Shown here: positions 24,401 to 36,854 of the stretch, piece after piece
Position numbering within the stretch: the first letter of the stretch is position 1
Layout: each line of letters starts with the position of its first letter
NCBI GenBank assembly: GCA_003956705.1
Contig: QZCP01000767.1
Location: forward strand, 74,205 to 138,204
Direction: 5' to 3'
Length of the DNA stretch: 64,000 nt
Origin: Brevipalpus yothersi
Taxonomy: Eukaryota; Arthropoda; Arachnida; Trombidiformes; Tenuipalpidae
The notes under the pieces: generated by a model
The model's database searches: none
What the model was told of the DNA's origin: nothing
The model's input: the letters and a program-made list of their open reading frames with translations, nothing else
Position numbers and translations under genes: made by a program

Positions 24401-24865
24401 TGTACTCAAACACAAGCAAAATTGATGTAGCCATGTAGGAGGAGATAAAAAAGTTTATCATGTTTATCATGTTTATCCATTCACAATATTTTGGAAAAGT
24501 TAGATAATCGTTCATGTTGTGAATGGCTTCTACGAAAAATGAGGAGGAAATAAAATATTTTCACACACACACAGGAAGCATGTTTGCATTTCATTTTTTT
24601 TGTTTGTTTGTTGTGGGGTGTCAAAAGGTGTGTCTAAGAGTGTTGATCAACACACAGAATTGGATTGATAACTGTAAAATTAATCACTTACCAAATTGAG
24701 AGCTTTCTCAGATTTCTCGGAATCCATCGAATCATCATCATCATGACTCAAATCGGCGAGATCAGAGGATTGATTACTGTAATTACTCGCCTCTTTGAGA
24801 TGTCCATTCCTGATCTTGTCGATCTTTTCACTGTTCATCCCAGACTCTTCAATGGTCATCAAAGC
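20696..24865 (-). CDS. nub: POU class 2 transcription factor (nubbin/Pdm/Oct-1 family), copy B, 5' incomplete
   Basis: This is the second POU class 2 gene, opposite in strand to copy A. Coding exons in transcript order are 24865-24692, 24150-23419, 23237-23145, 22615-22448, 22345-21619 and 21495-20696, giving about 897 residues from the first recognisable exon. The POU-specific domain is about residues 609-683 and the homeodomain about 704-764, with RVWFCNRRQKEKR intact. Differences from copy A in the POU-specific domain include Gln for Leu before LERWL, and PEL for TDL at its start. All junctions are GT-AG and the intron phases match copy A. The first exon listed enters in phase 0 after an in-frame stop just upstream, so one or more 5' exons are missing. 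No premature stop or frameshift was seen, so both copies look functional. Confidence 0.93.
21084..21361 (-). repeat. Near-identical inverted block, homeodomain arm in copy B (partner 17696-17973)
   Basis: This is the other arm of the 278-bp inverted repeat. The inner ends of the arms are 3,110 bp apart, so the locus could form a stem-loop or recombine within itself. Confidence 0.95.
21619..22345 (-). CDS. nub: Copy B, exon reaching into the POU-specific domain
   Basis: The exon is 242 codons plus one base. The acceptor is AATCCACCATAG and the donor is CTAG|GTAAGC. It starts VGQGYFQQALQSLAGHGMSL, then has a short Asn/Gly segment, RSRLNSHHLGIHSNTSSPSL, an Asn/Gln run six codons longer than in copy A, and the POU-specific start ELEELEQFAKMFKQRRIKL. 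Bases 21687-22112 are nearly identical to copy A, while the POU start itself uses different synonymous codons. Confidence 0.92.
21687..22112 (-). repeat. Near-identical inverted block upstream of the POU domain, copy B arm (partner 16853-17260)
   Basis: This arm is the partner of the copy A block, 18 bases longer because of extra Asn and Gln codons in two short runs. Confidence 0.93.
22448..22615 (-). CDS. nub: Copy B, Gln/Leu-rich exon
   Basis: The exon is 56 codons, from NPFPLQLGQLGATDVQQLQ to NLQALLLQNQ. The acceptor is CGCGTTCAG and the donor is CAG|GTATGT. Its length and phase are the same as copy A exon 14768-14935. The following intron is only 102 bp here against 1,219 bp in copy A. 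Confidence 0.9.
23145..23237 (-). CDS. nub: Copy B, short Gln-rich exon
   Basis: The exon is 31 codons starting LMAVAGAAQGQQQQLLLQ and ending QQLQQAASK. The acceptor is TGTGTTGGTTTAG and the donor is AAG|GTAAGA. It is a direct counterpart of 14258-14353. Confidence 0.88.
23419..24150 (-). CDS. nub: Copy B, Asn/Ser-rich exon with copy-specific 54-residue leader
   Basis: The exon is 244 codons, phase 0 at both ends. The acceptor is AAATATGTAG and the donor is CAA|GTAAGA. It starts ALGDNSMDTPSLPL, then after 54 residues reaches AMDDDSMD, where the copy A exon begins. An acceptor-like sequence (TTTCCATCGTATCAG) is still present at that internal point. The 3' half ends LIASTAAALAAAAAGSNSP as in copy A. 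Confidence 0.87.
24692..24865 (-). CDS. nub: Copy B, first recognisable coding exon (acidic Ser/Asp exon)
   Basis: The exon is 58 codons starting ALMTIEESGMNSEKIDKIRN and ending DDDDSMDSEKSEKALNL before donor GTAAGT. The acceptor (in transcript sense) is CTTACATAAGAG. An alternative AG two bases earlier exists, so the exact edge is uncertain. It is homologous to 13298-13407 in copy A but longer at its 5' end. A GATCAG inside it, just before NGHL, lines up with the copy A acceptor. Confidence 0.75.
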
Positions 24866-25827
24866 CTCTTATGTAAGAGCAACACACACACAAACCAAAA
24901 TACACAAAATCGAAACAAGTTGAAGAAAAAGTAAGTATAATAATGATGATAATAGTAGTTCAAGTTGTAACTAACAACAATGATGTGCCAATGTAGTTAA
25001 TTGTGGTTACTGTTTTCTGGATCAAAAAAAAGAAAATGATAAAGAAAAAAAGTTAAAAATGATATCTTTGAAAGTTTCTTTTTTTACAATCAAAACAAAG
25101 TTAAACTTGGTGTACATTTTTCGAGTCTCCATGTTTTTTCTCTTCTCTCAACTTTACATGTTTATCATCATGTAAGTATTAATAATGATGAGTATTTAAA
25201 AGTTTCATTTTTCAATCCTTAAACATGATATCTGTTCAACATAGTTTTGGTGAAAGTTCATCCTGTCTGCCATCAAGTCCAACCGATCATTATCTGTTCA
25301 TCTCTTATGCGAGCTTCATGGACACGAGTCATGTGAATTGCGATTAATATGTAAATCAAAGCTACATCAGATAATCAATCAAGCAAAAGGATGCTAAAAA
25401 ACATCCCACTGTTCGATGAGAAGCTGATATGAGTCATGATAATAAGTTATTTTCTATCATTTCATTAAGGTGATGAAATTTTTGGACATCATTTACATGG
25501 ATTTGATTGTTGTAAACATGTTAAACTTTCTCGTATCCACAGGCAAACACATGAACTCATCACAAACTTTCATATCATTATCATGATGACATAAAGTGAT
25601 ATTAAAAAAAGAGGTTTGATTTTTCTCTAGTGTTGAGACAGATCGACAGAAAGAGAGGTCCAAGTTCATGTTGGAGGTAAGTAAATTCATATGTATTTTT
25701 TTATTCCCATCTAGTAATAATAATTGAGTTGAGATTCATTATGGAAGGAAATTATGTCAGCCTAGTTCACTTCCTGAATCTTTCATACATTTTTTTTCAT
25801 TTCTGTATTTTATCGTGAGGATCTGAA

Positions 25828-25830
<3 letters not shown>

Positions 25831-25872
<42 letters not shown>
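25831..25872. repeat. (CT)n microsatellite upstream of copy B
   Basis: A CT run of about 42 bases roughly 1 kb upstream of the first recognised copy B exon. As read in the copy B direction it is (GA)n. Confidence 0.95.
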
Positions 25873-25877
<5 letters not shown>

Positions 25878-26300
25878 CCTCATCTCTGAGCCCGTGTCAC
25901 GGGAACTTGTGAATTTTGTGTATTCTGACTTTCGAAGCAATTACCAGTTAGTTAAGTTAAGGGTTAGAGTGAATAAAATATTTTCCTCTCTATCTCTCTC
26001 TTTCTCTTTGGATAACAAATGAGATTAGATTATCACTATTAGGGTACCATAAAGTGTGAAAAAAAGATGAGGTTGAAAAAGAATCTGGTTGAAATTTTTT
26101 TTGTCTCTGCCTCTCACACTTTTTTTTCTGTGTTCAAAATGATTTAGACACTTCTTTTCTCTCTCTCTCCCTGTTAAACAACCGAGCAAATACATACATT
26201 CTCTTGAGTCCAATTGTCGATCTGTTGGTTATTTGAATGAATAAAAAACCGTTGCAGTTCCTTTTTCATCTCTTTCAATGCTCTTTACTCTGTCTCCAGG

Positions 26301-26332
<32 letters not shown>

Positions 26333-26428
26333 TTCTTTCTTTCTCTCTCTCCCAAAAAATTTGTGTGTGATCGAAAGTTGTTCAAAACAGTTTGTCCGAA
26401 CATATACTATGGCGATTGAACTTTGTCC

Positions 26429-26482
<54 letters not shown>
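26301..26482. repeat. Cluster of two (CT)n tracts
   Basis: Tracts at 26301-26352 (with CTTT units) and 26432-26482 are separated by about 80 bases of unique sequence. A third tract sits at 26668-26700. Confidence 0.94.
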
Positions 26483-26485
<3 letters not shown>

Positions 26486-26666
26486 TCTCTCTTTTCCTTT
26501 TTCAACCATCTCTCAGGGCATATTCTCTTTGTCCTCCTGAATTGCTTCAGATAGACATATATTCACACATGAAAAGTATGGCCAAAGTGATGAGAGAGAA
26601 AACAGAGCTACTTGTGAGTCTATGAGGAGTGAAACTTTTCAGAATGATTTTTATTTCAAGTATTTT

Positions 26667-26700
<34 letters not shown>

Positions 26701-27566
26701 CTCTCTTCGATTTTTATCATCAGCCAATACAATTGAACATTAAGCAAATGGTGGTGATGGTGTAGGCATATATATCCTTAAAAAATCACTTTCTTTGATA
26801 CAACCAATAGAATCAAAATAATAACATGTATATTCACCATGAATTTTCGATGATTTTGCTATTCTAGAAAATGAAAACTTTCCTTTCTGTGATTGCATGC
26901 AGGCAACTATTTTGAAACTTTCCTTCGTTCAATTTGATATTATTTTCTTCCTCTTTTACCTTTTCCCATCCATACACCATCCACCACCCCATTCTTTCAC
27001 CACATAGTTTATTCTCATTGTCCACCCACATGATTTGCTATTCTCTTCTTTGCTCATTTATCCAGTTAAGAGACACTTTGCTATTCGAATCACACGTACT
27101 CAATATCAATTGAAACTATCGGAATGTATCGATAGGAGAAAAGAACTTTTCTTCTTTTCCTCAATGTACATCAGACACATTATGTATGAAAAGTATAGAA
27201 TTGTAAAGTGGATAAGTTTCAATTTTATGCCCTTTTCTCATTCATTTTCTCTTTCTCTCTCTTTCTCATTTACAGCCTCCACTTTCGCTCTCTCTCATCC
27301 ACTCAGCCTCTCTCTCTCTATGGAAAATTGGAGCTGATTTTTGTCATGATTCATGGCCCAAGAAAGATTGAGTGTGTATCAATATTCTTTCTCTTCTTCC
27401 TTATTCTTTCTGATATTGAGAAGATTCTCATAAGAAGGAAAGAGAGGAAGAGAGCGAGAGAATAATGATAAAGTTGAAAAAAAGAAAGAAAGGAGAATAG
27501 ATGGGCTCGTGGTTGAAACTCATCAGAATATCTGGTGTAAAGTCAATGGGTGAGATTGAATGTCTA

Positions 27567-27590
27567 TGTGTGTGTGTGTGTGTGTGTGTG
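27567..27590. repeat. (TG)n microsatellite
   Basis: A TG run, one of few microsatellites here that is not GA/CT. Confidence 0.93.
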
Positions 27591-30500
27591 GAAAACATGA
27601 AGAACGAGGTTGAAGATGGCGATAAAGATGTGGCAAGATAGTGAACAGTGTGTATGAGAGAGAGGAGATACCAGAGGCTTGCGAAAAAGAAATGAAGAAG
27701 CACATGAATTGGCGGTAAGAGAATATAGCCATGTGAATAGAGTTTCAATTCATTCATCCATTTCCTCAGGGTCTATCAATTGATAAATTGGTTATTTTGT
27801 GCGAAAGAAAATGGAAGAAGCAAGAATTCGATAAAAAGAGAGAGAGAGAACTAGAAAAAGAGGGTATTTATGGAAGAAAGAAGCAAGCAAAAGATGAATG
27901 GTAAGTCATCAAGTCGAACTAAAAGTGGGAGGCAAAATGGATTCACTCTCATACTCTTATCCAATACTTTTGCTACGTCCAATCTTCATCATAGATTTTT
28001 CATACATAACTATACTGTATATTCGATGATATATTCGATCATTCTTCCTCTTTGCACATTCATTCACACACACTCTCTCTCTCTTCCTATTCTTTTTTTC
28101 TCTTATAGATACAAGCGTTTCTCAACTCAATTCTCAACTTTAGCTTTTTTCGTTCAGAATTCAGTGTATTCACCAGAGCGAGGTAAAAAAGCCTTCGTAC
28201 ACTTACCCGTAACGATGTTTTGTGGTGTGGAAGAAAAAACTTCAAAAACAAACGAAAATCTCCGAAAACTTAGACAATGTCTCATGAAATAGCAAGATGA
28301 TCATTTCCACTGTTAAGTTAGTGCAACTATTGCGAGACTCTCAGCCTTGATGGAATCATTGATTTTTCACACATAATCATTAATATTCAATCGCTATTCT
28401 CTCATCATCAGAAGAGAAAGAGAGAAAGAGAGAGAGAGACAAAGAGCAAATAGAGAAGAGGAGGGAAAATGAAAGTAAAAACTAAAGCATTCCATGATGA
28501 AGAAAAGAGCGGGGGAATGAAAGGAAGTTTGCGTAGACCAGAAGCATAGAGAGGGGAAAAAAATAGAAGAAAGAGAGTAAAAAGTATCTCTTGAAAATTC
28601 AACAGATTAATGGGCGGCCCATCCTTACCCATGATGATGATAATCATGCTCTTGCTTCTCTCTGATTTGTCCCCCTTGCCAATTCCCACTCTCATCATAT
28701 CAACTCACTCTATTGTATATGTGATTCACCATAATCATTCATTCTCTCTTGTATATATTGAATATATTATGTCTTCACTTCTTCTCCTTTATACCACTTT
28801 CTCTCACTCTGCCTCTTTCTTTCTCTCTCTCTCTCTCTCTCTTCACCAAGTCTCTCCATAACTCCGCCTCATATTCAAATATGATTGCATCATTCATGCA
28901 CAAATCAATGTGTATGGTGTACAACCCTTTTGAAGCTCTTATTTGAATGAAATAGCATTTTAAAGTAGGAAGGCGGAGAGATTTGAGCAGAGTAGAGAGT
29001 GTTAAGGGAGGCTGAAAGATGAGATTGGATTGGGTGGATACAAGTGAACAGGGGAATCTCCAGGACAATTTATGCAAGACGATGAACTGTATTGCTGATA
29101 ATAGGTATATATATTCTAATGATTTACATGATTCACAGTGTATATATTTATAGGATGAAGCATTAACCTTTTCCAATGTCAATCATGGAATAGGTATATT
29201 CCAGAATGATTATCTCTATGATAATGCATTAAATTAAGATGAGATTTCAGCTGCCATTAATTCGAATGAAGCTTTGTCAAGGTTCAGATCGCAAGTTCTC
29301 TTTCTCTATGTATATATATAACAAACTATTTGTCCTTGATTAGTGGATAACTTATTTGAATCAGAATATTAATCAGGGGATGTCGCAAGTTATATTATAT
29401 CATGATTAATTATCTTTATGCTGAAACACTTTCCATTTATTCTTTTCTTTTTTCCTCAGTCTTTCACAGGAGTGTATGATCATCATTGTGGTACGAGAAA
29501 ATTTTGTCCAAGTTATCACATCGAGAAGAGCCAATATAAGTACTGGTATAAGTTTTGGTCAAAAAAAAATGAATTACAATTGAGTGTCAATACTTCATGT
29601 CACTTGGAGGCAATCAGAATGTCCGAACCAGCTCACTGAGCAGAAGACGATGATCGAGAAACTTGAAAAATACTGGAATATGCTTTGGGCTAGTGTTTAC
29701 CAGAAAGCGAGATAGAAGTTCAAAAGAGATGGAATTTGTTGAATTTGAGCTAGCATAATATTCAAAATCATGTTCAACTTGGCAAGCTAGAATTGAGAGT
29801 TGGAATATAATGAGAATGGAAAGTGTGTGTATATGAGAGAGAGTGCGAAAAAGTGCAGCTCCATGAGGGAGGAGAGAGAGAGAGATGGTGGAAGTGAGTG
29901 AATATCATCATCATATTTTCACATTCACAAGTTGGACTACTCAAGAGAATGGAAAATAAGATATGAAGGGACTGGAAGGAGAGAAGAAAAAAATTGAAGA
30001 AATCGATTTCCTTGGATATATGTTTGAAAAAATGATTCTAATTTTGAATTCGAAAAATATTCCCTTCGGTGTTCTCTCATGGAAAACCAGTTGCAAATAT
30101 GCAGGCCAAAAGAGAAAGCGAAAAGAGTGAAAGTTGAAGGAGAAGTAAAAAATGGAAGAAGAGTCAAGGCAAATTCGAATATGAAATGAAAAGAATAAGA
30201 TATTGAAAGTTTGAAGGAATCTAATACAACATTCTAGCTTGAAGATTAGCATTTTCCAGAATTCAATAATGACTACATTCCACTACTTTTCGGATAGTTG
30301 GATAGGAAAATTTGTAGAACCAACTGAATTTTCAATTTCAAATCGAAAATTTTTGTCCACATATATATACATAAATTTATTAGTTTCCAAAATTTACTCG
30401 GTGAAGCCAACATTGAATGGAGAACAAGGTGTAAGAGAAGGCTAGCTGTGAAGATTCGTGGAACTGATGCTGTTTGAAGCTCAAATTATTGAGCTGACTA

Positions 30501-32601
30501 AGGCTTATGTTTTACGCAATTTTTCAACCTCCAGAATTCAAATTCACCCTGCATTTGGATAGCAATTTCACACACTCATAATTTATCCAACTCTAATAAC
30601 AGCGTTACTCTGTGTTAACAAGACCATAATCGGATGCAAAGTGATGAAATCAATTCTTCTGGTCCTGCTGACGCTTATTTTCACTAATGTGTTTGCCATA
30701 TATCAACCTAAATCAACCCATTCATATTTCAACCGTAATTTCAATCACATTTTTGTAATCTAGGTGATGAACAAAAGTCAAATTGGGATACACATTTGAA
30801 ATGTACTGATTGAACTACCAGAACTGAACTTTAACGAAGATGGACATCGTTCACCTCTTGTTTTCTGGTTTAAAAAAGCCACATAAATTGTCCGCCGATT
30901 CTGTATTTCTGTATTTCGTTATTTGGAGATTTTTCACTGTCAGGTAAGAAGTGAATTTCAAATTATGGTTCAGGAAAGGAACAGCAAGTAACGGTAAAAT
31001 GGTAAGTGATCATGAGGCGAATAATTTGAGCTTCATTAGAACTTTCTCTACTCGGAGTGGTAAATATTGAATCCAATATGTGCAGATAAGTATGCTGATT
31101 TGTTTCGTTTTGTTCTGTTGGCTTTGATTTTTTCCCTTCAATTGATATGAAAGCAAATTCATCATTGAAATTTTTTTGTTTTGTTCATGATGGAATATTT
31201 GATTTTCGCTCAAGCTTCTTCTTCTCTGGCATTCATGTATTTTCCCATCTCTCTCTCTCTCTCTCTCCCTTTTTCCCTCTCTTCCTGGCTATTTTATCCA
31301 TCAATTCTGATTAGTGAGTCATTTGAAAATTCAATAATTTTTTCTGCTTATTCTTACACCTTATTGGAAATCATGATGATGCATCGGAATCAGATCAAAT
31401 TTTAGTTTGCCGTCAAATAAATTTGCATATATTATTCAACTCTCAAGCATGATAACAATGGCTCTTCTCTCTCTTTATTTCTCTCTTTCACTTTCTCATC
31501 CACTTATTCTAACGCTGATGAGATGATTTTCGCTTTTATTCCGCAGAGTAACAGTGGATCATGGCTCAGCATGATCTTACTATTCAATCGAATTTACTTT
31601 TGCCCATGAACCTGAACATTATGCAATCATCATTATCATTATCAACATTATTCAGGTATATATACAAAGCTTGAGCCAATATTCTTAACCGGGAAAATCT
31701 CTTCTTTCTCTTTCTCTATTTTGCTGATTTTCCAACGTCGCTCTCCACAAACTTCCCAGCGAATCTGAATCTTTGCTTGCGAAAATATATACTTCCAGTT
31801 CTTCATCATGCCGTGGTCAACTTTGATTTTGGGGATAGGATTATTCAGGGAATAACAAGTAATCGACACCACCCATGTGAAGAGGAAGTATTGAGAAACC
31901 TCTGGATGGTGAGTTAATTATTATCACTCACCATTTATGCATGCTATTTGCTCATTCATTTGACTCCACACTTTTGTCTAATTAATGATTTCCTCAACCA
32001 TTCTATACACTTTTTCTCTCTTATCGCTGAGTGATTCAGCTTCTCTGTATTGTGGGAATATCTTTCTTCTCTATTTTCTTATTTGCATCTTTGTTTCTTT
32101 TGTGTGATCAGAATTCCCAGCTTCCTGGAAAGACATTGATCATTTGTATCAATAAGCGGATCATGATGAAAGAGTGGAACAAACAAAAGAGAAAGAATAT
32201 GGTTTCGTTACTTATGAATAGTCATTTACTATGTGTGATGATACATTCAAACTATTCTAGACCCAAGTGTGATGATGACATTACCAAGTCATCACTCAAA
32301 ATGATATCTTTCCAGGCGCCTTCTAAATGAAGATGAATTCCAGCGGGACACTTCTATTGGTGAATGTGTGTCCATTCGTTTCCCACAGCCTAAACATGGC
32401 CACAAAAGTGGCTATTTTTTTCCTGTCTCCCATACATATATACTAGCTTCCGTTGATTCTTGATTGGTAAGCTTTTTTATATCATGATTTTTCTCAGCTT
32501 TTTTTGTGATTATCTGCCGTTTTTTCCAGCTACTATCACTACAATACATGAGATAGAGAGGAAAAGAGAGAGAAAGCAAAATTGTCTCCCGATAGAAGTA
32601 A

Positions 32602-32898
32602 GAAAATAAGGCTACAAAAAAGGCCGAGAAAAGAAAGAAAATTGAGGGTCGCAGGTCAGTAGCAATACTCTTCTGCGCTCAATCACATGTTTCATTCATC
32701 TTCCTGTTCGCCTTTTTTTTGGCGGCGAATATTGATAAAAAACAGCAGCAGCAAAATCAGAACAATTTGCAACCAATCAACAAGCAGCTTCTTCGTCAGC
32801 AAACCATATATTACCTGTCTGTGAGAGGTGTATTGAATATGAGACGGATGAGGAAGAGCATACAACGGATAAAGGCGTTACTAATACATGAGTGTTGA
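32602..32898 (+). other. Unassigned open frame with Gln/Asn-rich segment
   Basis: The frame is open stop to stop for about 98 codons without a start codon near its beginning. It contains a hydrophobic stretch (FIFLFAFFLAANID) followed by KKQQQQNQNNLQPINKQLL. GTGAGA at 32821 could act as a splice donor. It is not microsatellite-derived, unlike most frames here, but nothing identifies a family. It may be a real exon of an unannotated transcript or chance. Confidence 0.15.
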
Positions 32899-33708
32899 TG
32901 ATAGTAAGATGAAGAAGAGAAGAGAGAGAAAAAAAAATTTTCGACTGCACAATCATGAGAGTGGCAATTTGTGTGTGCCACAATATCTGCATCAATGAGT
33001 GGGAAAGATTATTTTTTGGATTTTTCTATAACTTCTTCTCTTAGTTCAGCTTCAGTACAGTTTATGGGTGGGTTGAAGGGAGAAAGTTTTGTCAAACTTT
33101 TTTATCATTCTTCATTCGGGTACACTATTGTTTTTTTCCATTCCTTTGAAACACATTTTCATGTGAATTGTGAGGGCTTCGAACTTTGTCCGTTAAAAAA
33201 AGATTGACAAAGGCAATGAGATATTAGTTCATTGGAGGCGAGGGAAGGAAAAAAAAATCTCAGAGAAATTCCAAGAGATGTTTATTTTCATGAATAGTTT
33301 TCTGTTTGGTAATCAAAATAACTGAATCTCTGCTATTCCTCAAAGATAATCGATCGGATTCTCCGAAAACTGACCTCTCGAAAACCCGTAAATAGTAAAA
33401 AGGAATACAACACAATTCATGTGAGATACTTTCTACAATTTTCACACATTATTCGTAGACTAAAATAGATTCGATTGGTAATCATGAGTATTCGTGTCTT
33501 GATGTTTACATTACTATTCATCAGGCCCACAAATGAACACTGAGAATAATGAATGTGTGACAAGATAATGATTAGCGCAACAAGTCTCTCTGATCTCAGT
33601 TTTAGCGCCAGAATACTTTCCAGGTACTTCATAGTCTGATATTATCATTGACCTCCAAGTATCATGGGATTACTTACTCAACTCACTCCCTTCTCGATGT
33701 CTCTTTGG

Positions 33709-33710
<2 letters not shown>

Positions 33711-33746
<36 letters not shown>

Positions 33747-33861
33747 NNNNNNNNNNNNNNNNNNNNNNNNNNNNNNNNNNNNNNNNNNNNNNNNNNNNNN
33801 NNNNNNNNNNNNNNNNNNNNNNNNNNNNNNNNNNNNNNNNNNNNNNNNNNNNNNNNNNNNN

Positions 33862-33930
<69 letters not shown>
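33711..33930. repeat. (CT)n microsatellite containing an assembly gap
   Basis: CT runs on both sides (33711-33746 and 33862-33930) enclose 115 N at 33747-33861. The true length of the tract is unknown. Any reading frame drawn through it is meaningless. Confidence 0.97.
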
Positions 33931-33934
<4 letters not shown>

Positions 33935-36797
33935 TCTCTATCTCTGTTCTCTGTTCGTCTGTTTCCCTTCCGTCAACAAGCAAGGACCATTATAATTCGC
34001 TTCATCAATGTTACTCATTGCCGCTCTCTCTTTCTCTCTTTCCGTTATGTTGGTCTCACTGTGTTGATAATATTCAGGATATATTATTGAAGAGAGCACG
34101 CGATTTTTGTTTGATAAATGATTCGTGGCTCACTTCGATTTGCCGATATATTCACGTTCTAACCCCAATGCATGTTCCCATTGGACTCTCTTTTGACATC
34201 TTTTCCCTGGCCTCTTCAACCTTTGCCGCCCTCAAAATCATTGGTTAAAGTGTACAAACACATATATACAGACACACAAACACTGGTGAAACCATACTCG
34301 TTCTCGCGTTTGTGTTTCTGTATATGGACAATATCGCTCAAGGATCACATGGAAGAAACAAAAGATCATGGCCTGATGATAGAGTATACTTATGAGACTG
34401 ATGAAAAAGAATTGACAAACGTGAAATGTCATTAATGATAATAGTATGTTAATGGAAGCTTCCATTTCTATAAGCTGTATTCCCAGCAATTCTCTTTTGC
34501 TTTAGGTAATCATCTTCTCATCTCCTTTTCATCCAAGATTTCTTCCTTCGTGCCTTGAGTTGGATGATTAATTTGATTCTTCATTCAGATGCTGATCAGT
34601 GATCTATCGCTCGAGCGCAGACTTTGCATCTGATTTTCAATTGATTTACTTTTCATGATTTCCAGACAATATTGTGAGCATTCTAATGGGTCTGGGTATG
34701 GAAGAAAAGCTTTGGGATTAATAATCGGAAAAAAGCGCCCGAAAAACAGAGCCTGATTTGTTTGGATGATTAATGGGATGGTGAATAATAATAACTCGTA
34801 ACACCCTTATCAGCATAGATGCAGTTGCCATTAGAGCAAACACATACATGGACATTATCATTTTCATGTCCAAAAGATGTATAAAAGGAAAAAGAGAAAG
34901 AGAAAAAGAATGAGAAAAGATGGTTAGACCCAGTAAGGTTGTGATCATCAATGGCCACTAACTTGTAATACATCTCACACGATCGGTATTATCTTGAATG
35001 ATGTAAGGAGAAAGGGCGATGAAAATAGTGGCCATGATCAGAGTAATAAAGAATGGCATAAGATGAGCAAGTAAAGAATCGTCATTTGAATGATGAACAG
35101 CACAACTGTCCATCTAATGTTCAATATTATGTTCTTATGGTAATGGGAATTGTGAATGAAATGAGCAGAGAGAAGAAGAGAGAGAGAGTTAATGATGAAG
35201 CTGAAATAGTGAAAGAGTAAAAGGTAGAACATATATATATATCTATATGTACTGATTGGTAAATACGAAAATATGTGCCAAAGGAAGTGAGAAGATGCCG
35301 ATGAGATATGGTGAACACCAATGAATATCATGATAGGTGACCACTTAGGTCTTGCAAGTAAGCATACTTTTCCCTTCTTGTTATCATCTCAAACAATGAG
35401 AAATAATTCACTCTCTCATCTCAAGGCACAAGTTGTGCCGTGTGTTCTCAAGTATGTGTATGTGTGTGTGTGTGCAATGTTCTACCATGGAACAGGATGA
35501 AGATGCTGGCTGGTGTGATGTCGGCAATGATGAACGAATATGATAGTGCCATGTGAATCCGATGAAAAATTGGTTGGATAACGGAGCAAGTGAAGAAAGA
35601 GAGAGAGAAAGAGCTTTACCCTCCTTTCAATATATATTTATATATATTCTCCATGTATTATACTTCCTCTTCCACAATGGTGATGATAATGAAAATTGTA
35701 CGAATAAGAATGTAGTGTCTTCACTCTGGTAGATCCATTTTTCCGTGCATCTATTCCCATCTATCCTTCTTGAGACCATATTATCCAATGTCCTTCCACT
35801 GTGTCCAGCATCTTTCTTCTCCCTTTTCTTCATTATCCATCCCACACACATACTATTCTCTGTATCTTAATCTTCCTCTTTTTCCGGTCATTTTTACAAG
35901 AATAGTCACGACTACATGCATCTTTATCTTAAGCAGGGAGCATGATGATATAACATGAGTAAAAAGGATCAAGAAAAGGACATGAGGACTAGAACAAGAG
36001 AGAGAGAGAGAGAGAGAAAAAAACATGCAAGAGATTCGTAAAAGATGGAAATCACTGTCGAGCAAAGAGAAAAAGAATGGGATTCATGATAGAATGCTAA
36101 TATGTTCATGATGATGAGACACAACTCAAGAATATGAAGACGATTCATGGTGGTGCAAACGATGGAGAACCATAGGATGATACAGATAATTGACATAAAC
36201 TTCAGACCAAACGCATATCTGTGATATTCATGTGGACATATATTCAGGTTTCGTTTTTGATGTAGATTCTTGAGCTCTTGACATAAGATGCATATTTTTG
36301 GAAGAAATATGGATAGATTCTCTTCGTCATGAGAAGATTCCTTCTATTCTGAGGTATTATCCATCCAAAACTGAAGACCGGTGAGGAAAAGTCCTACAAC
36401 CGGATCCGGATATGATGTGGAAAAGCCTGATCAGAGATACTGGGATGCTGATATTGAGAGAATTGTCTGATAAAATGAGTAAGTCTGTATCTCTTACTCA
36501 TGATCATCATCAACGTATTGTGAATGACAATATATATGGAAGAATATCATCATATCATAAGAAGAGAGGAAAAAAAAGACAAAAAGAAGAAAGATGATCT
36601 GAGAGGAGAAATGAAAGAGATGATGAGATGAATGATCATTCAAGTATCATAGTTTATGAGTTAATGAAGACAAATTTGTGGCTCTCTGGTTAGGACACTA
36701 GATTGTCATAGGAGGAGAGAGAGAGAGAATCAAAATGGTTGTGGAAAGTGCAATATTGTATCCTATCATCAAGAAGTTCATCTATTTCGGAGATTCA

Positions 36798-36801
<4 letters not shown>

Positions 36802-36850
<49 letters not shown>
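36802..36850. repeat. (CT)n microsatellite
   Basis: A pure CT run. Confidence 0.95.

Positions 36851-36854
<4 letters not shown>

Noticed and set aside
33648..34248. Long open frames with Leu-Ser or Arg-Glu repeats across the gap
   Set aside because: They are translations of (CT)n/(GA)n running through 115 N and carry no coding signal. The same applies to the many other LSLSLS and RERERE frames in the window.
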